Shown here: positions 1-12,493 of the stretch, piece by piece
Position numbering within the stretch: the stretch's first letter is position 1
How the letters are laid out: each line of letters starts with the position of its first letter
Source of the DNA: Bimastos eiseni
Taxonomy: Eukaryota > Annelida > Clitellata > Crassiclitellata > Lumbricidae
Assembly (NCBI GenBank): GCA_959347315.1
Contig: OY365814.1
Span: forward strand, 30,296,808-30,360,807
Reading direction: 5' to 3'
DNA: 64,000 nucleotides
Notes under the pieces: generated by a model
The model's database searches: none
What the model saw: the letters and a program-made list of their open reading frames with translations, nothing else
What the model was told of the DNA's origin: nothing
Made by a program: the position numbers and the translations under genes

Positions 1-232
1 TCCTCGGTCAACTTGTCAATACCTGTCAGATTAATGCTGCTTAAAGTCAGCAAAACTATCTACTTGCAGTTGACACGTTTTCAAAGGTGTCGAAAGAGAG
101 CACTACGATAGCTGTGACGATACTAAATTACTAAATACCTAACGAAAATTAAATTCCCGCTGTGACGATACTAAATTACTACATACCTAACGAAAATTAA
201 ATTCCCGTTTATATATATATATATATATAGTA

Positions 233-764
233 TGAGCGAAAGGGACAATCAGGTCCCCATGGGCAGCAGAACGAAGTTGGCGTCGGTCAATTGCCTCGAC
301 GGGCCGACACAGCTCTGTGGTAGTGGTGCAGCGCCGCGAAGGCAATACCAAATAAGGGCAGATACCTTGAATGCAATGCGCTGGAGGAAAGATAACCAGC
401 GCAGGACATCCCGCATTTAGGCAGATACATAATCCGTTCTCGGGATACTCCCTATCAAGCGTGCAGGGCAAGACAAAACGCGCTCCTACTTCCCAATCCG
501 GCTCCGAGGAATGCCAGAAAATACTGAGGAGCAGTAGTACATGTGGCTAATTACAAATGCTTGCACTAAGGTGGCTGCTGCACTATGTAGGAGTGAGGGA
601 GCGAGAAACCACACGCAGTTGACGCAGCTGGTAGAAGCAGCTGTGGGAGACGGCGTCTTGTGCTTCGCGAAGGTGAGCTCTGGGCCGATAATGACCCCCA
701 AGTTCCGAACAGAGGAGGGAAAAGTGAGGAGGGGAAAGCGGATTGAGAGAGCATCAAGGTCCAT
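233..764 (-). pseudogene. LINE reverse transcriptase C-terminal fossil (CR1/L2/Jockey type)
   Basis: Minus-strand frames read VRNLGVIIGPELTF, TLVQAFVISHMYYCSSVFSG, MRDVLRWLSFLQRIAFKV and ELCRPVEAIDRRQLRSAAHG with DLIVPF. These match, in order, the conserved LINE blocks around VRNLGV, SHIDYCNS, LHWLP-RI-K and LCRPV..LRS...GDLVVPR. At least three frame changes and stops break it. It ends at a (TA)n tract at 211-230. Confidence 0.82.
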
Positions 765-1086
765 AGCGCTGTCAAAACACAGAATAGCTCCACTATTGGT
801 AAATATAAGCGAATACTTCTATACTTGTGAACATCATGAGTAGCGTCATCTATACCCAAACTGTCACCCGTGAACTAATCGACCCTGGCCATTGAAACAA
901 AGTTAATGATTACAATCAATGATCAGTGGGATGTTGTGTTTGAAGCGCTCTCCTTCGACACCTTTGAAAGACTGTCAAGCAATGCTATATAAGCAAGGAC
1001 ACGGGTAATCATTCATTCATCTCGCTAAAATCCAAACCCTAGGAATAATATTATGGTGCAGCATTTGGTAACGTTCACATTCGCCA

Positions 1087-1190
1087 CTGTGCGTTTTCTG
1101 GCAATGCCAGTCCCATTTCTGATTTGGGGAGGGGCAACGCCAATGATGTGAGTTGTCTCGCAAAGTCGTTAGGCTGAAACTGTAACTATT
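1087..1190 (+). repeat. LINE/SINE tail module
   Basis: Divergent member: aatgccagtcccatttctg, gaggggcaacgccaatgat, gtcgttaggctgaaactg. General form of the family, read in LINE sense: gccagtcccaagcctggata, then ggaggagggcgacgctaatg, then acacagtgtcgttaaactg and often a TAC-rich tail. The first part resembles the 3' end of RTE-type LINEs (CCAGTCCCAAGCCCGGATAA) as I recall it. Confidence 0.6.
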
Positions 1191-1732
1191 TGACGGCACC
1201 ATATCCTCGAATTTATATAGCGCTACTAACATGTGAGTAAACTCCGAGGCGTATTGGCAACAGCGCCCTTTTCTAGGTGCCTTCGTTGAGAGTTAATTTT
1301 TTGTAACGCGAAGAGTTTTGGCTCTAAAAGTATTCCACTAAAACGATATTGGTGTAGACACTTTGTGTGAGTTCTCCATATCCAAGGTTCCGTGAACCTG
1401 CTATAAGGGTGCTGTAGCTGGATGATATTTTTGCAGCCTTTATGTTAAACACGTTTAAAACAAAAATCTTTAAAGGGCGTAGCGCTCATTCAAACGAACC
1501 CGATCAATATATTGAGAAATGAGTACACAGGTCAATTCCTCGCGGTCGCTATAATTTGCCTTGTACACTTGCATTTGAAGATTAAATTAGATTATCTTAC
1601 CTTAGATTGGATTAGGTAGGATTACACGGGCAGATATTATTACACCTCTTTAAAATTTCGATACGCGGCTTTAAGTTAACGTACGCAATTATTTTAGCCA
1701 GTCAAACTATCCGGTCATACATTATTGTTGCA

Positions 1733-1810
1733 ATTAGCGTCGCCCTCCTCCCTTATTCAGGCTTGGGACTGGCTGAGTACCATCAGTGGAGGAGTTACAA
1801 GCAGCAACTG
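1733..1810 (-). repeat. LINE/SINE tail module
   Basis: Inverted: gcgtcgccctcctcccttat and caggcttgggactggc. Flanked on the right by aaaagggtgcc. Confidence 0.75.
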
Positions 1811-2091
1811 CGTTCGTTAACTTATAGCCGCGTATCGAAGTTTTAAAAGGGTGCCAAGACATCTTACCAGATAAATTTAAAAAGCTGTAAATGCTGTCGT
1901 ATGTCGAGCAAATTTCTGTCTACCGCAACGGCCTCTGTTGTCAAAAGCTGTCGTTAAACGCAGGATCCGTATAAATTATTAACTGTAAAACGCTGTTCAA
2001 TTCGTTAATAATAAACTAACCAAAAAGCAGAAAGTGTTTTTCTTCTATCTCAAGCCAAATGACCAGGCATTATCTAACTCTTACACAGCTT

Positions 2092-2168
2092 GCAGTCCAG
2101 CAGGGCAAGTCCCAAGCCTGAATAAAGAAGGAGGGCGACACTGATGTTCTTTGTTAAACTGCAACTAA
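2092..2168 (+). repeat. LINE/SINE tail module
   Basis: gcaagtcccaagcctgaata, gaaggagggcgacactgatg and ttgttaaactgcaac, with the 1733-1810 copy facing it 280 bases upstream. Confidence 0.75.
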
Positions 2169-2189
2169 CCGACCATCAATCCCAAGCAA

Positions 2190-3350
2190 GGCTCACGAAC
2201 GGAACATTTTGACGATATCGTCGATATGAAATTAATTGATTAGATAGAATTAGATGAAAACATACCATGTCTGTCGGGTCTAAATCAGTTTCTCTTCCTC
2301 AAACTCCAGTTATAACAAGATGGTCTCAATCTCCCAGAGACAAATTCCTCCGCACGGTTCAGATTCCTTCGACGGCGTCGATCGCAGATCATCACCACCG
2401 CAGCCGCCCACGCTCTCACTCCATCCCGCATCTAGCCCTCCCGTCGCCATAGACACCGTCTCAGCAACAGCAGCAGCAGACGATGCTGGCCGACCGAACG
2501 ATGCACCAGTCATGAGAATAATGTCTGAAGGAATCAGAGACTATAGAGTCGCTGTTTTTGCTGTCTTTTGTAATGCATCTTTTGTCGGATTAGTCCCAAA
2601 GGCAAAGATGATGCCGGGATATACAAATCCATTATTGTGGCAATGCATATATGTAATCGTGTAATGTAATCGAGCATTTATATAGCGCCCCTTCAAGATA
2701 TCTACTGAGAGTTCTCTGTGCTGGCTTAAATTATGTTAAATGTCACCATGAGCAGGTAAAATACAAACAAAACTATTTTATATAATTATATATATGTACT
2801 GTTGGCATGTAATAGTTTCATATGTAATTTATTAGTAACATTTCAAACATTACGGGCATCCTGTATAGTCGATATTAACGCACCATTTGTCCTGTTAATG
2901 AACAATTGGTCTAACTGTTAGCTTTTGAAAGGTTTTCTGTTGTCGTGTTCTGTATACTCTTGAGATCATTCTTTTCTGCCCAGGTTTCTGTCTTTTGAAA
3001 CACTGATGAGTCTCTTTTGACGAGGAAGGTTGTGCCTCTGATGAGTCTCTCTCCATGAAGAAGATGCTCCTCTGATGAGTCTCTTTCGACGAAGAAGAGG
3101 CTCTTCATGCGTCCAGGAGAACCATGATTACCATTACAAGTACGCTACACGTAGTCCGCTGTTTGCTAATTCCAATGAGGCTGACGATGAGTTCCACCCG
3201 GGCAGAGCTTTAGGGGTTACAAGGCGTTAGAGGAGGACGAGGCAGAGACGGAGACTGAGGCAGGTACAGGCACTGATAAGAAGATCAAGAGATGGATTCA
3301 TACACAGAGGGAAAATGAGGGGAAGATTGAGAAATGCAGAGGGACAAAAA
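2190..3350. other. No gene recognised
   Basis: A CpG-rich patch at 2340-2520 stands out. At 2940-3110 gatgagtctct recurs three times with 40-60 base spacing. A weak coding possibility at 2320 is listed among the rejected items. Confidence 0.6.
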
Positions 3351-3366
3351 AGTTAGATATATACAG

Positions 3367-3369
<3 letters not shown>

Positions 3370-3418
<49 letters not shown>

Positions 3419-3432
3419 ACACACACACAGAC
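3370..3432. repeat. (AC)n microsatellite
   Basis: About 28 AC units with CCC breaks at both ends. Confidence 0.95.
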
Positions 3433-3730
3433 AGAGACGAAGAGAGAAAGACAGAGGCAGAGAGTGAGTAGGCGGCTTGGGAAGCTGAGGTTTCTTATCA
3501 GGCACCGCAGTTGAGATAAGAGATAAGGGAACTACGCATTGAAGAATTCTCGATGCTGAGCGATGCAAGGCGCAGTTTCCGTGTTGTAGACGAACAAGGG
3601 ACAAGTGGTTCTGACTGTTATGTTGATTTCAATCAAACCATTTATAGATGTGCGAACGTTAGAGATTTCTATGCGGCGCCTAAAATGCGAAGCAACGGCA
3701 TTAACTTATCCACAGAGTTTGAGCTTCGGC

Positions 3731-3930
3731 NNNNNNNNNNNNNNNNNNNNNNNNNNNNNNNNNNNNNNNNNNNNNNNNNNNNNNNNNNNNNNNNNNNNNN
3801 NNNNNNNNNNNNNNNNNNNNNNNNNNNNNNNNNNNNNNNNNNNNNNNNNNNNNNNNNNNNNNNNNNNNNNNNNNNNNNNNNNNNNNNNNNNNNNNNNNNN
3901 NNNNNNNNNNNNNNNNNNNNNNNNNNNNNN
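3731..3930. other. Assembly gap, 200 N
   Basis: Exactly 200 unknown bases, a common placeholder length; true size unknown. Confidence 0.99.
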
Positions 3931-4460
3931 CAGCTGTCATGCGCAGATGACCTATCTAAATATATCGGACCTAAGGTAATCACAGTTGCATGGCGCCTGC
4001 TTGGGTGGCCATCCATTCTCCATCCAGCATCCCACAACCAGCATCCTCTGCATCTGGTGCCAGTGAATGCGTCGGTTTGTCGGTGCCACGTCAGGGCACG
4101 TACACTACAACGTGCTTTTACATTGTCCAATCAACACCGGGCGCTATACAAATCGCTAAATATAAAGCTCACATAAAACCAAGCACACATATATATTTAC
4201 ATATATATAAATATATATTTTTTTCAATGTCAACATTATTATGTGAACGCGTGATATGAGGTACATATTATTTTATATATAATATACGTTATATATTTGT
4301 TTTCATAGACTTGCTTGTTTATGTATGTATATATATACATATATGTTTATATATATATAATAGGAATATACTTTGATGTTATGCCAATAATATTTATCGG
4401 CGGAAACAACGGCTGTAGGACCCATATAAAAGAAATCAACCGCTGGCAGTGAGCACAAAC

Positions 4461-4515
4461 TCAGACAGACAGACAGACGGACGGACGGACGGACGGACGG
4501 ACGGACGGACGGACA
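4461..4515. repeat. GACA then GGAC microsatellite
   Basis: cagacagacagacagacgga then ggac units. Confidence 0.93.
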
Positions 4516-4807
4516 CACAGATGGAAAATGGAACCAGACGCACGGTTGCACGAAGTTACATTCAAAGACAAACATATATATATATGGATATATGCAGACA
4601 GATTTGCTCCGCCTGTTGAACTGATTCGAAGACAGAGTTAAACATTATATTCCTGGTCTCCGTTTACCTGTGTTTCGTCATACTGCACTTGTGAACAGAC
4701 ACACAGTGCTTGCCGTGCGGTTTTTAAATAGATTTTGTAACAATGTAAAAGAGGTGTCAAAGTATTTGCATATAAATGATGTCTTAATATCTATGGTGGT
4801 GGTAGTT

Positions 4808-4905
4808 GCGGTTTAACGACACTGCGGGAGAACAAATGCCATTAGCGTCGCCCTCCTTCCTTATCCAGACGTTAGACTGGCATTGTCCTAGTGCAAGCAT
4901 GCAGT
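4808..4905 (-). repeat. LINE/SINE tail module
   Basis: gcggtttaacgacactgc at the 3' side of the module and ttagcgtcgccctccttcc; cagacgttagactggc is a diverged core. Confidence 0.75.
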
Positions 4906-5267
4906 GGAGACGTTAATGTGTATGAGATGTCGTTTCGATTTATGAACATAATATGGGCAAGGGTTCAAAGAGACGACTGTTGTTCATAGGGGCAGCGGTT
5001 CTAATTATTTGTGACATCCTTTTTTCGGCCTCGGCATATGACGGATCCGCCTCAGTTTACGTTGACTTTTATACAGATCAGCTGGGGTCAGCAGGATATG
5101 CAAGGTGGCAAAAGTGAGGGCATTCTGCAAGCTTCGTCATAGCCTGTATGTTGGAGGAACCAGTCTTTCGACTGGGGTAAGGGGAAGGCGACGCTTGTCA
5201 TATTACAGCACTTGCAGCTCTTTGACACGATTTTTATGGTGGCGTCAATTTCATAGCTCCGCAAAAA

Positions 5268-5336
5268 CTCCTCCAAGCCTGGATTAAAGGTGGAGGGTGA
5301 CGTTAATGATCTTTGCTATCACACAGTGTCGTTTGT
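5268..5336 (+). repeat. LINE/SINE tail module
   Basis: caagcctggattaaaggtgg, agggtgacgttaatgat and tcacacagtgtcgtttg. Confidence 0.72.
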
Positions 5337-5339
5337 TCG

Positions 5340-6480
5340 TATGTATGTAAGGAAATATTTCACAGACCTAAATCTTGAATAAATTTCGCCTTCGTCTTCA
5401 TCAACAAACACAACGCTGACAGGGACTACAGTTGTCAGTAGCTGGCTCGCTGCAATACCCTAAAGCATTTTAAAAAGTAAAATATGGAAAAACAGTGGAA
5501 AATAATAATAAATACCTTTGTCATGGTATGTGCACTACATATATTGTCAGATTAACTGCTTTGGTCCTCTGAAAAATAAATATTCTTATCATTGTATGAC
5601 TCCGTTTGAACACCTTTTACTTGCACCATTTAGACGCTATTAATCTTCTTTCACTAAACGGTATAATAATAGCATTACTATATTGGTCTATAAAATTAGT
5701 AATCAAATGTTTACTTTAATAATTAAAGATAATATTAGAATACAATTGTTTGTTTCATTGTCAAATGATCGTTAATAGTTGGTCAATAGTTAATCATTGT
5801 ACCAACATTATATTGAAACTTAATTGTATGTGATTTCAAATGGGATAAATGCACCACGTGTTTGTCAACTATATGCATATTAATTAACTTACATGATCTA
5901 TGACCATAGCGATGTATAGGCTAATGATGAAGCATCTCATTGAGGAACTATACATCAGATTTCCTTGTTTTGTAAATAATTGTAAATAATTGTGAATATC
6001 CTTGAGAATCTGTACATATAAATATATAATGTTCTTTGATATGTAGTAATTAAATATGTTAGACAAATGATTGAAAATAATTGTAAATAATGTTTAAAGA
6101 TATTTGGACAAAAAGAGCTTATGAAGCCAAAAAAGAGCCCAAGCGGCCAAAACGATCCACTATATCAAAACAAATATATAAAAGAAAAAGGGAAAACAAG
6201 AGAGAACGGAATAAGAGCTAAAAGAGGCCAAAAAAGAGTTCAAGTGACCAAAAAAATACGAAATACCAAAAAATATACAAAAAGAAAAAGAAGAAAAAAA
6301 TATAAAGAAAACAAAGAAGAAGAAAAAGAAGAGGAGAACTGAAGAGGAAAAAATTACACAAAAATCAATCAGAAGAGCCTATTGGCCAATATCAATTATA
6401 TAAATAAATAAATATTGCAAAGACTTCAACGGCCATTGTTGCCATACGACGTCTTTAAACCTATGTGAATTGAATTGGTA
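5340..6480. other. AT-rich, no gene recognised
   Basis: Includes an A-rich purine stretch at 6120-6360 (aagaaaaag and gccaaaa units) whose lysine-rich frame is compositional. Confidence 0.65.
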
Positions 6481-6565
6481 TAATAATTACTTTTCGAAAC
6501 TTTGATATCCCAAAACGACGCTTGTGCTAGTGGCTTCAGTTTAGCAACATTCTGCTATATAAAAG

Positions 6566-6628
6566 ATAGTCAGCGTCGCACTCCTCCTTATGAAGATCCT
6601 GGCTTGGATCTGGTACTCCCAGTGTATC
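6566..6628 (-). repeat. LINE/SINE tail module, decayed
   Basis: cagcgtcgcactcctcctta and cctggcttggatctggta; the tail end is lost. Confidence 0.55.
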
Positions 6629-7064
6629 GGAGTAATAATTTTTTAAGGAATCGCATGATAATTGTATGGGATCTAAAATCAAAGTTGATCGACCTAGCTA
6701 CCAGAAAATCACAGTTCAGAATAGCTTCATAATGAATTCGCCTACTTTCCAGGCAAAAGGTGATTTTTAAACGAATTTTAGGCGCACTGTTTTATGACGC
6801 TATACAGATAGCATCGATGGTAGCAATCCATTTTCTTACTTGACATAAAGTTAGTAGGAAGTTTTTGTACATTGTATTTTTTCGTTTTTCACATCAAGTA
6901 ATTTGAATTAACTATCACGGTAGCGAGAGAAGACCTAGATTGCTCACGCTTTTGTAAACCACATAAACTAAAACGCAGGCCTATTAAAAATACAAGTATA
7001 TACGGAGGTCCAGGCAGTAGATAGTTACTTCAGTTCACTAGATATAATAGCAGCCGCGTGTGCA

Positions 7065-7196
7065 GAAACAGATGTCACGTGACCACTATTCGTATTCGGT
7101 CTGACGGCTACTATTCGGCCAAATACCGAATAGCTATTTGTCCCACTATTCGGCCCCGAAGCGAATACGAATCGAATATTCGGTACAGCCCTATAT
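7065..7196. repeat. ATTCGG-rich, internally inverted element fragment
   Basis: Contains cactattcgtattcggtc, ccaaataccgaatagc, ccgaagcgaatacgaatcga and atattcggtacagcccta. Direct and inverted ATTCG units suggest a MITE fragment; both ends could not be placed. Confidence 0.5.
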
Positions 7197-7566
7197 ATAA
7201 CCATCGTCAAAATCAAACGATTTATGTCATCATCGACTATAATTATTTGTAGGTGGATAACTGGATGAAAACCTTACGATAATTTTCATCGATATATATA
7301 TATATATATAGTGTTAAGGATTAACAAGAAGAGGGCGACGCTGGTTATCTTTCTAATGGCAATTTACTGCCGTACAGAACCTATCTCTCCCGTAAGTACG
7401 CTGCTTACAACAAGAATGTGCCTCATTACCTCATCCTACCTAAAGATTTGATGTCTTGTAAAAAATCTTTTATTATGCGAATGACTTTGTTTAAAATTGA
7501 TGATGTTATTTATACCAGTTGTAAGCTATTGTGCCTTTGCTGGCAGTCTAACAAAGAATATTCTAA

Positions 7567-7640
7567 CTTACTTACTTACTTGCTTATTTACTTATTAACT
7601 TATTTACTTATTTACTTACTTACTTACATACCTACTTACT
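7567..7640. repeat. TTAC tetranucleotide microsatellite
   Basis: cttacttacttacttgctta with drifted units. Confidence 0.9.
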
Positions 7641-8189
7641 TCTCTACTAGCACATTAACTGCGATATTGTCATATTTCGATAATGTAGAATGAAGATAAT
7701 AGCAGTGTTATTTTAGTTCAGGAAATCATTTTAGTCTTAATTTATATCTTTTTGTAAATCATTTCAGTTTAATCCTAGTTCTAGTTCCGTTTCTGATAAT
7801 CATCTTAGTTTTGGTTTTGTTTTATTCATCGAAATATTTGTGTTGTAGTTTTATTTTATTCATCAAATCATTCTAGTCCTGGTTTTAGTTTGCTATTGTC
7901 TAATCTTTCGATCTTGTTTTAGAAAACAGCAATAAATCAGACCTTCGTCATTCATTGCTCATGAAAATTTAAGAATATTACTTATCGAGTATTCTTATTA
8001 ACCTTTCAAATTTAGCTGAAGAAAAGCTCGCATTTGCAAAAATTATAACATCCTGCCTGCTGTTAAAAGTCTATATGTAAAAAGAAACGATCCTTTCAGC
8101 ATTAGCCTGGAAAGCAGGAGCTACGAGAAGATCTTCAATTAGAGGAGCTATGCTGGATAAATCATCCTTTGTTCGGTTCACATTACCTT

Positions 8190-8792
8190 ATCCCTGATTC
8201 CTACTGACCACATCTACAAGCAAACACATATTCTAAAAGTTGAGCAGCTATTGATTTTCCAAACCAATGAATTCATGTACAAATACACCTACAATCAATT
8301 ACCTTCAGTATTCGACAATTACTTCTCACCTCTCTCTGAGGTCAATTCCTATAAGTTACGATCCTCCTCAAGTTATAGGCCTATCTTTTCGAGAACAAAC
8401 ACTAGAATGTTCTCGATTAAATATGCTGGCCCGAAAGCATGGAACGTCATTCCAGATGAATTGCGCTCTCTAAAGCTTAGTTTATTTAAAATAAGATTGC
8501 GAAATTACTTGATAGATCAATAAATTGTCTTATTGTACGTATATATCGTTTTCATCATGATTGTGTATAATAGCTAACTAGTTAAGTTATGCACTAAATG
8601 CTAATGTATTTTTATACCTAACCGGCTGCAACTATCAATCTATTGTAAGGGTGACCCTGATTACAGGATTTTTTTTTCTTTAAGGGTTTCTGTTAGTCCC
8701 TATTGGTTCTCTGCTTATTGTCATTATTTTGTACTTGTGTTTGTTATTTGGAGACAATAAAAAAACACTTGACTTGGCTTGGCTTGGCCTGA
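8190..8792 (+). pseudogene. LINE 3' end: last RT residues and 3' UTR with CTTGG tail
   Basis: From 8200 the frame reads HIYKQTHILKVEQLLIFQ, then SFFRTNTRMF-like text, AGPKAWNVIPDELRSL and FKIRLRNYLIDQ before TAA at 8521. This is the usual C-terminus of CR1/Jockey-type LINEs (GPK-WN-LP ... FK--LK-YL). The 3' UTR follows and ends with ACAATAAAAAAACACTTG and then TTGGCTTGGC repeats (8768-8792), a typical LINE tail. Only this 3' part is present, as expected from 5' truncation. Confidence 0.8.
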
Positions 8793-9499
8793 CCAGAATC
8801 TAGAGGCATTGTCTCCACTAAACACTCTGTCACCTCTTGGATATTTTTCCCATTGGTGGCATCAACTTTATGTCTTCTCATTCACTCAACTTTGCTGCCA
8901 GCGAATTTAACGTTTTTAATGCTCCAGACACTCATGCTTCATTTTGGATTCGACCTGAATTAGCACGGAAGGACAGAAATTGATACTTGTAATTTCTATA
9001 GTTTTTCTTCAAGATTTAAATTTCGTTTTCGTTTCTATTCAGTTCTACATGTAATCTTTTTCGTTATTATTTAGGTCAAGTTGACAAGTTCACTCCAGTT
9101 TTCGTTTCCGTTTTCGTGAACGACCGCCTATTCAATTTCGTTCTAGTTCCGTGAACGAAATTAACACTGGACTATCGTCATAGGTCTCCAGAAAAAGGAT
9201 GGGACTCAGAGCGTCGTTAAACGTGAAATCGCTGTCGTTTATTGGAAATTATTGCCCTGTGGTCTATGAGCCTTTTTCGGCGACTCTGGCAGTCTGGCTG
9301 CCACACGCTGTCGTTGAACACCGAAGATTACTGCGCGTCAATAAGATAATAATTTTACTCTTACCATCAGATTACGGAATGGAGTTGATAGACACCCTTA
9401 AAGCGTCTCAACACGGTTCTATTACGTATTTACAGAACATTTTCACATGTATCCGATTTTGAAGAAAATGTCGAATGTAATGAAAATGCCCTTGCTTAC

Positions 9500-9592
9500 A
9501 CTCTGGCAGGGCCAGTCCCAAGCCTCAATAAAAGTGGAGGACGACGCTAATAATTCTTGTTATCAAGAGTGTCGTTAAACTGAAACTACTAT
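9500..9592 (+). repeat. LINE/SINE tail module
   Basis: cactctggcagggccagtcc, aataaaagtggaggacgacg, agtgtcgttaaactgaaac then tactattc. Confidence 0.8.
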
Positions 9593-9682
9593 TCTCGTCG
9601 CTAAAGGCCATTTTTGGTCACAAGATGTCGTTAACTCGGTGTCCATTTATCGTTTAATTAACTCCACTACTTCTCTACTTAT

Positions 9683-9768
9683 GGCCGTACCAGTCCTAAG
9701 CCAGAATAACGGAGGAGGGCGACGCAAATCAATTTTTTCATGACACAGTGTTGTCGAACTGTGACTAT
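9683..9768 (+). repeat. LINE/SINE tail module
   Basis: gtaccagtcctaagccagaa, ggaggagggcgacgcaaatc and acagtgttgtcgaactg; 100 bases after the previous copy and in the same direction. Confidence 0.75.
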
Positions 9769-9779
9769 TTATTTAATTA

Positions 9780-10700
9780 ATCTGGGTATCACTGAAAGGG
9801 TTTCATAGACATAAGTTAGTCGATAGAAAAATTCCCGTGAGTTGCAAAAACGTAGACCTATCTAAAAAAAACGGAAGCAATTAGATATTTGAAACCACTG
9901 TTGCAATAGAACAAAAAGGCGATTGTTGCCAAGGAGCAATTGATGCGCCCTTGTTTTAAAAGTTGCTTAAGAATGGTTTGTATCACCCTGGTTGGGCTGG
10001 GAATGACTTAACATTACATAACATAACATAACATTGCATTGGTCTTAAGTGGTTCAGAAGAGGCTTAGTCTGTGTTAAAACCACTGCACTCCGCTTCGAG
10101 TATACATGTACTTCTCGAGAGGGCGCTTTATAGATGTTAAAATGAATGAATGAATGAATGAACGAACGAACGGTTTTTAGAAGTAAATAAGCGTATACTT
10201 TTTATTGAATCGCCTACAATAGCACTGCGGGAACATCAGATATGAACAATCAAAGAATCTACAATCATAAAATAATCACAATTAGCAATCACAAAACAGA
10301 CGTTTACGAAGTTGTGAGAGAGTGAAGAGAAATTGTGCAGTTATAGTGATCACGATTTCAATAGGTATGATGCAAATATTGTCAATTGGTATGTAAGTAG
10401 GTAAATCAATACGTCCTCTCTCGCAGTCTGACGGGAGTGAACTAGGGCAACCATCGATTTATAACATGGTAGTGTGTATGGGGTAATTAGGGTAAGACTA
10501 GAGGGGATCTTTTAGGCCACGCGACAGCACCGCCAATAGATCAAAATTCGAATTAATATTTCTATTCACGTCTAATTACTTGTCGCACTAGTCTCTGCCT
10601 CGTCGAGATACGAGTCATGTTCTAAAGGCGAAGACCACAATAAGAACAAGAATGCACGTAGTCACTAATAATTAGTTAGCTTTACTTTCGTCCACACTAG
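9780..10700. other. No gene recognised
   Basis: Unique-looking sequence apart from small ataac and gaat runs at 10015-10035 and 10140-10170. Confidence 0.65.
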
Positions 10701-10714
10701 AAACTTCCTACTAT

Positions 10715-10860
10715 TATTGTGGCTATAGTAGGCTATTGTGGCCATAGTTGGCGTTTGTGGTAATAGCAGGCTATTGTGGCTATACATGTAGTAGTATTTA
10801 TGGTATCATTGTGGCTGTGGTAGGCTATTGCGGTCATAGTATGATTTTGAGCCTATAGTT
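10715..10860. repeat. Degenerate ~15-bp array, GTGGCTATAGTAGGC type
   Basis: Repeated ggctattgtggccatagt blocks, about seven copies, next to the stop of the terminal coiled-coil exon. Confidence 0.75.
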
Positions 10861-10871
10861 GTCTGATGTGG

Positions 10872-11074
10872 TTATCTTAGGCTGCTGTGAGTGATAGTCT
10901 TGATCATAGCCTTCATCAGTCTGTATCGCTGGACTACAATGAATCGCTTTGAGTCCTCGTAGTTTCGTTCCAGTTCCTCGATGAGCAGACGGATCATGGA
11001 CGTCCTCTGGCGACACTCCTTGATCTGGATCACCAGTTCGTCGTTCTCCTCGGCCAGGTCCTGCGTCGACAGAC
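10872..11074 (-). CDS. Putative terminal exon, coiled-coil protein of unknown function
   Basis: After the acceptor tggtcttccag the frame (phase 1 entry) reads LSTQDLAEENDELVIQIKE, then RLLIEELERNYEDSKRF and VVQRYRLMKAMIKTI, and stops at TAA 10872. The heptad-like E/L/I spacing suggests a coiled coil. It shares NDxL, YEDSK and xRYxxLKxxIKxxI with the exon at 12010-12300, though the DNA is quite different. That favours selection on protein over a recent repeat. I do not recognise the family. Confidence 0.5.
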
Positions 11075-11269
11075 CTGGAAGACCAGAACCATGACCCATG
11101 GTCAGGTGTCTCACATGGAGCTCTCCTTGGGTGCCTTTATCACCCCACTCCCCCAGGTCCATTCCCTACTGCTCCACCTCAACAACCCTCTCACTCACCT
11201 AACCCTACCAATCGCATCATTTCTCCCTTCATTCCCGTCAAATACATTCACAGGCCTAATATCATACGT

Positions 11270-11352
11270 ACGCACATATTCATATATATATAATATATAT
11301 ACATATATATATACACATATATATCATATATATATCATATATATATATAATT
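11270..11352. repeat. AT-rich (TA)n tract
   Basis: Interrupted TATATA units with ATC and CAT breaks. Confidence 0.88.
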
Positions 11353-11779
11353 CATAATCCTGGCAAGCGTACGTATACTTGTGCAATACATGCATGCGTA
11401 CATTCATACACACATGCATGCCTACATACAGAAAATATATTTATAGGTTTACAAGCATTATTGTTAAAAAATATACATGATACATCACACGCATATACAT
11501 GCAGTCTATTATGGCTCTGTGTGGCCCTGATAAACATTGTAGATTTACATTACATAACATTACAAGAGCAGTGCTCTTCCACTCCTTGATCGATTGACTG
11601 GACCATTTGAGGAATGGCTTAGACCTCGAAGACAGCAGTGACTGGTGCCAGACTCGGAGCGTCGTCGACTCCCAAGGGACTCTTTCCTAAAGAGCAGGAT
11701 GGATGGATAAATGAATGAATTACCAGGAGACTATATCCAGTTTCCAAGATTACTTTACATTACGCCTTAAAACCCATCG

Positions 11780-11965
11780 TAACACTACCAGTATACCATT
11801 AACAGTACCATTACCATTATCATTATTCCAGTACCATTACCATTATCACTATGCCATTACTACAGGCATTACTACCTTTACCATTACCATTACTACTATA
11901 TCGTTACTATTAGCATTACCTTTGCCATTACAACTATACCATTACCAGTACCATTACCATAACTA
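11780..11965. repeat. ATTACC-type degenerate hexamer array
   Basis: accattaccattatcatta and relatives; immediately 3' of the coiled-coil exon at 12010 on the gene strand. Confidence 0.85.
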
Positions 11966-12009
11966 TTACTATTGCGATGGCGATGCTGATAACGATGTAC
12001 TGAACGGAC

Positions 12010-12300
12010 CAGAGATGTTAGCGTCCGTCCTCTTTCCTCTGGATGCGGAAGCAGCAGCAGCCGCGGCAGCAGCCGACTGGATGTTGTCCTCATTGCTGAG
12101 AGTGAGATGCATGATGGTCCTCTTGATGATCCTCTTGAGGACCCCGTATCTTCGGATGAAGTCCAGGTCCTTCGAATCCTCGTACTCCCTGGCCATCTGT
12201 TCCACTGCCCCTCGCAGTCTCTTCAGTTCCTCCTGTGCCTGGCCACAGTCCACCAACAGCTGATCGTTCGCTCGACGAACGTCGTCACGGTCAGACGCTG
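12010..12300 (-). CDS. Putative exon, coiled-coil protein of unknown function (paralogous to 10872-11074)
   Basis: Acceptor cgtctgtgccag (a NAGNAG site), phase 1 entry. The frame reads DDVRRANDQLLVDCGQAQEE, LRGAVEQMAREYEDSKDLDF and IRRYGVLKRIIKRTIMHLT, then an alanine run (nine residues) and SRGKRTDANISG. With donor GTCCGT at 12009 it leaves in phase 1 and fits the next exon; otherwise it runs on to a stop at 11969. The donor is weak. Intracellular location is inferred only from the lack of a signal or membrane segment. Confidence 0.5.
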
Positions 12301-12394
12301 CTGGCACAGACGACAATTATACACCTTTCATGTAGCGCCACTATATTCAGACGACTGTGGGATTTGTTGCAGTGATGTATGTGTACAGTATGTG

Positions 12395-12449
12395 TTTATG
12401 TGTGTGTAATGTATGTATGTATGCATGCATGTATGTGCGCATGTATGTA

Positions 12450-12493
<44 letters not shown>

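Noticed and set aside
2294..2664. Coding exon at a CpG-rich patch (plus frame from ATG 2320, or after acceptor cctcaaactccag)
   Set aside because: Context aagATGG and the acceptor are good, but no donor, domain or homology was found and two frames compete.
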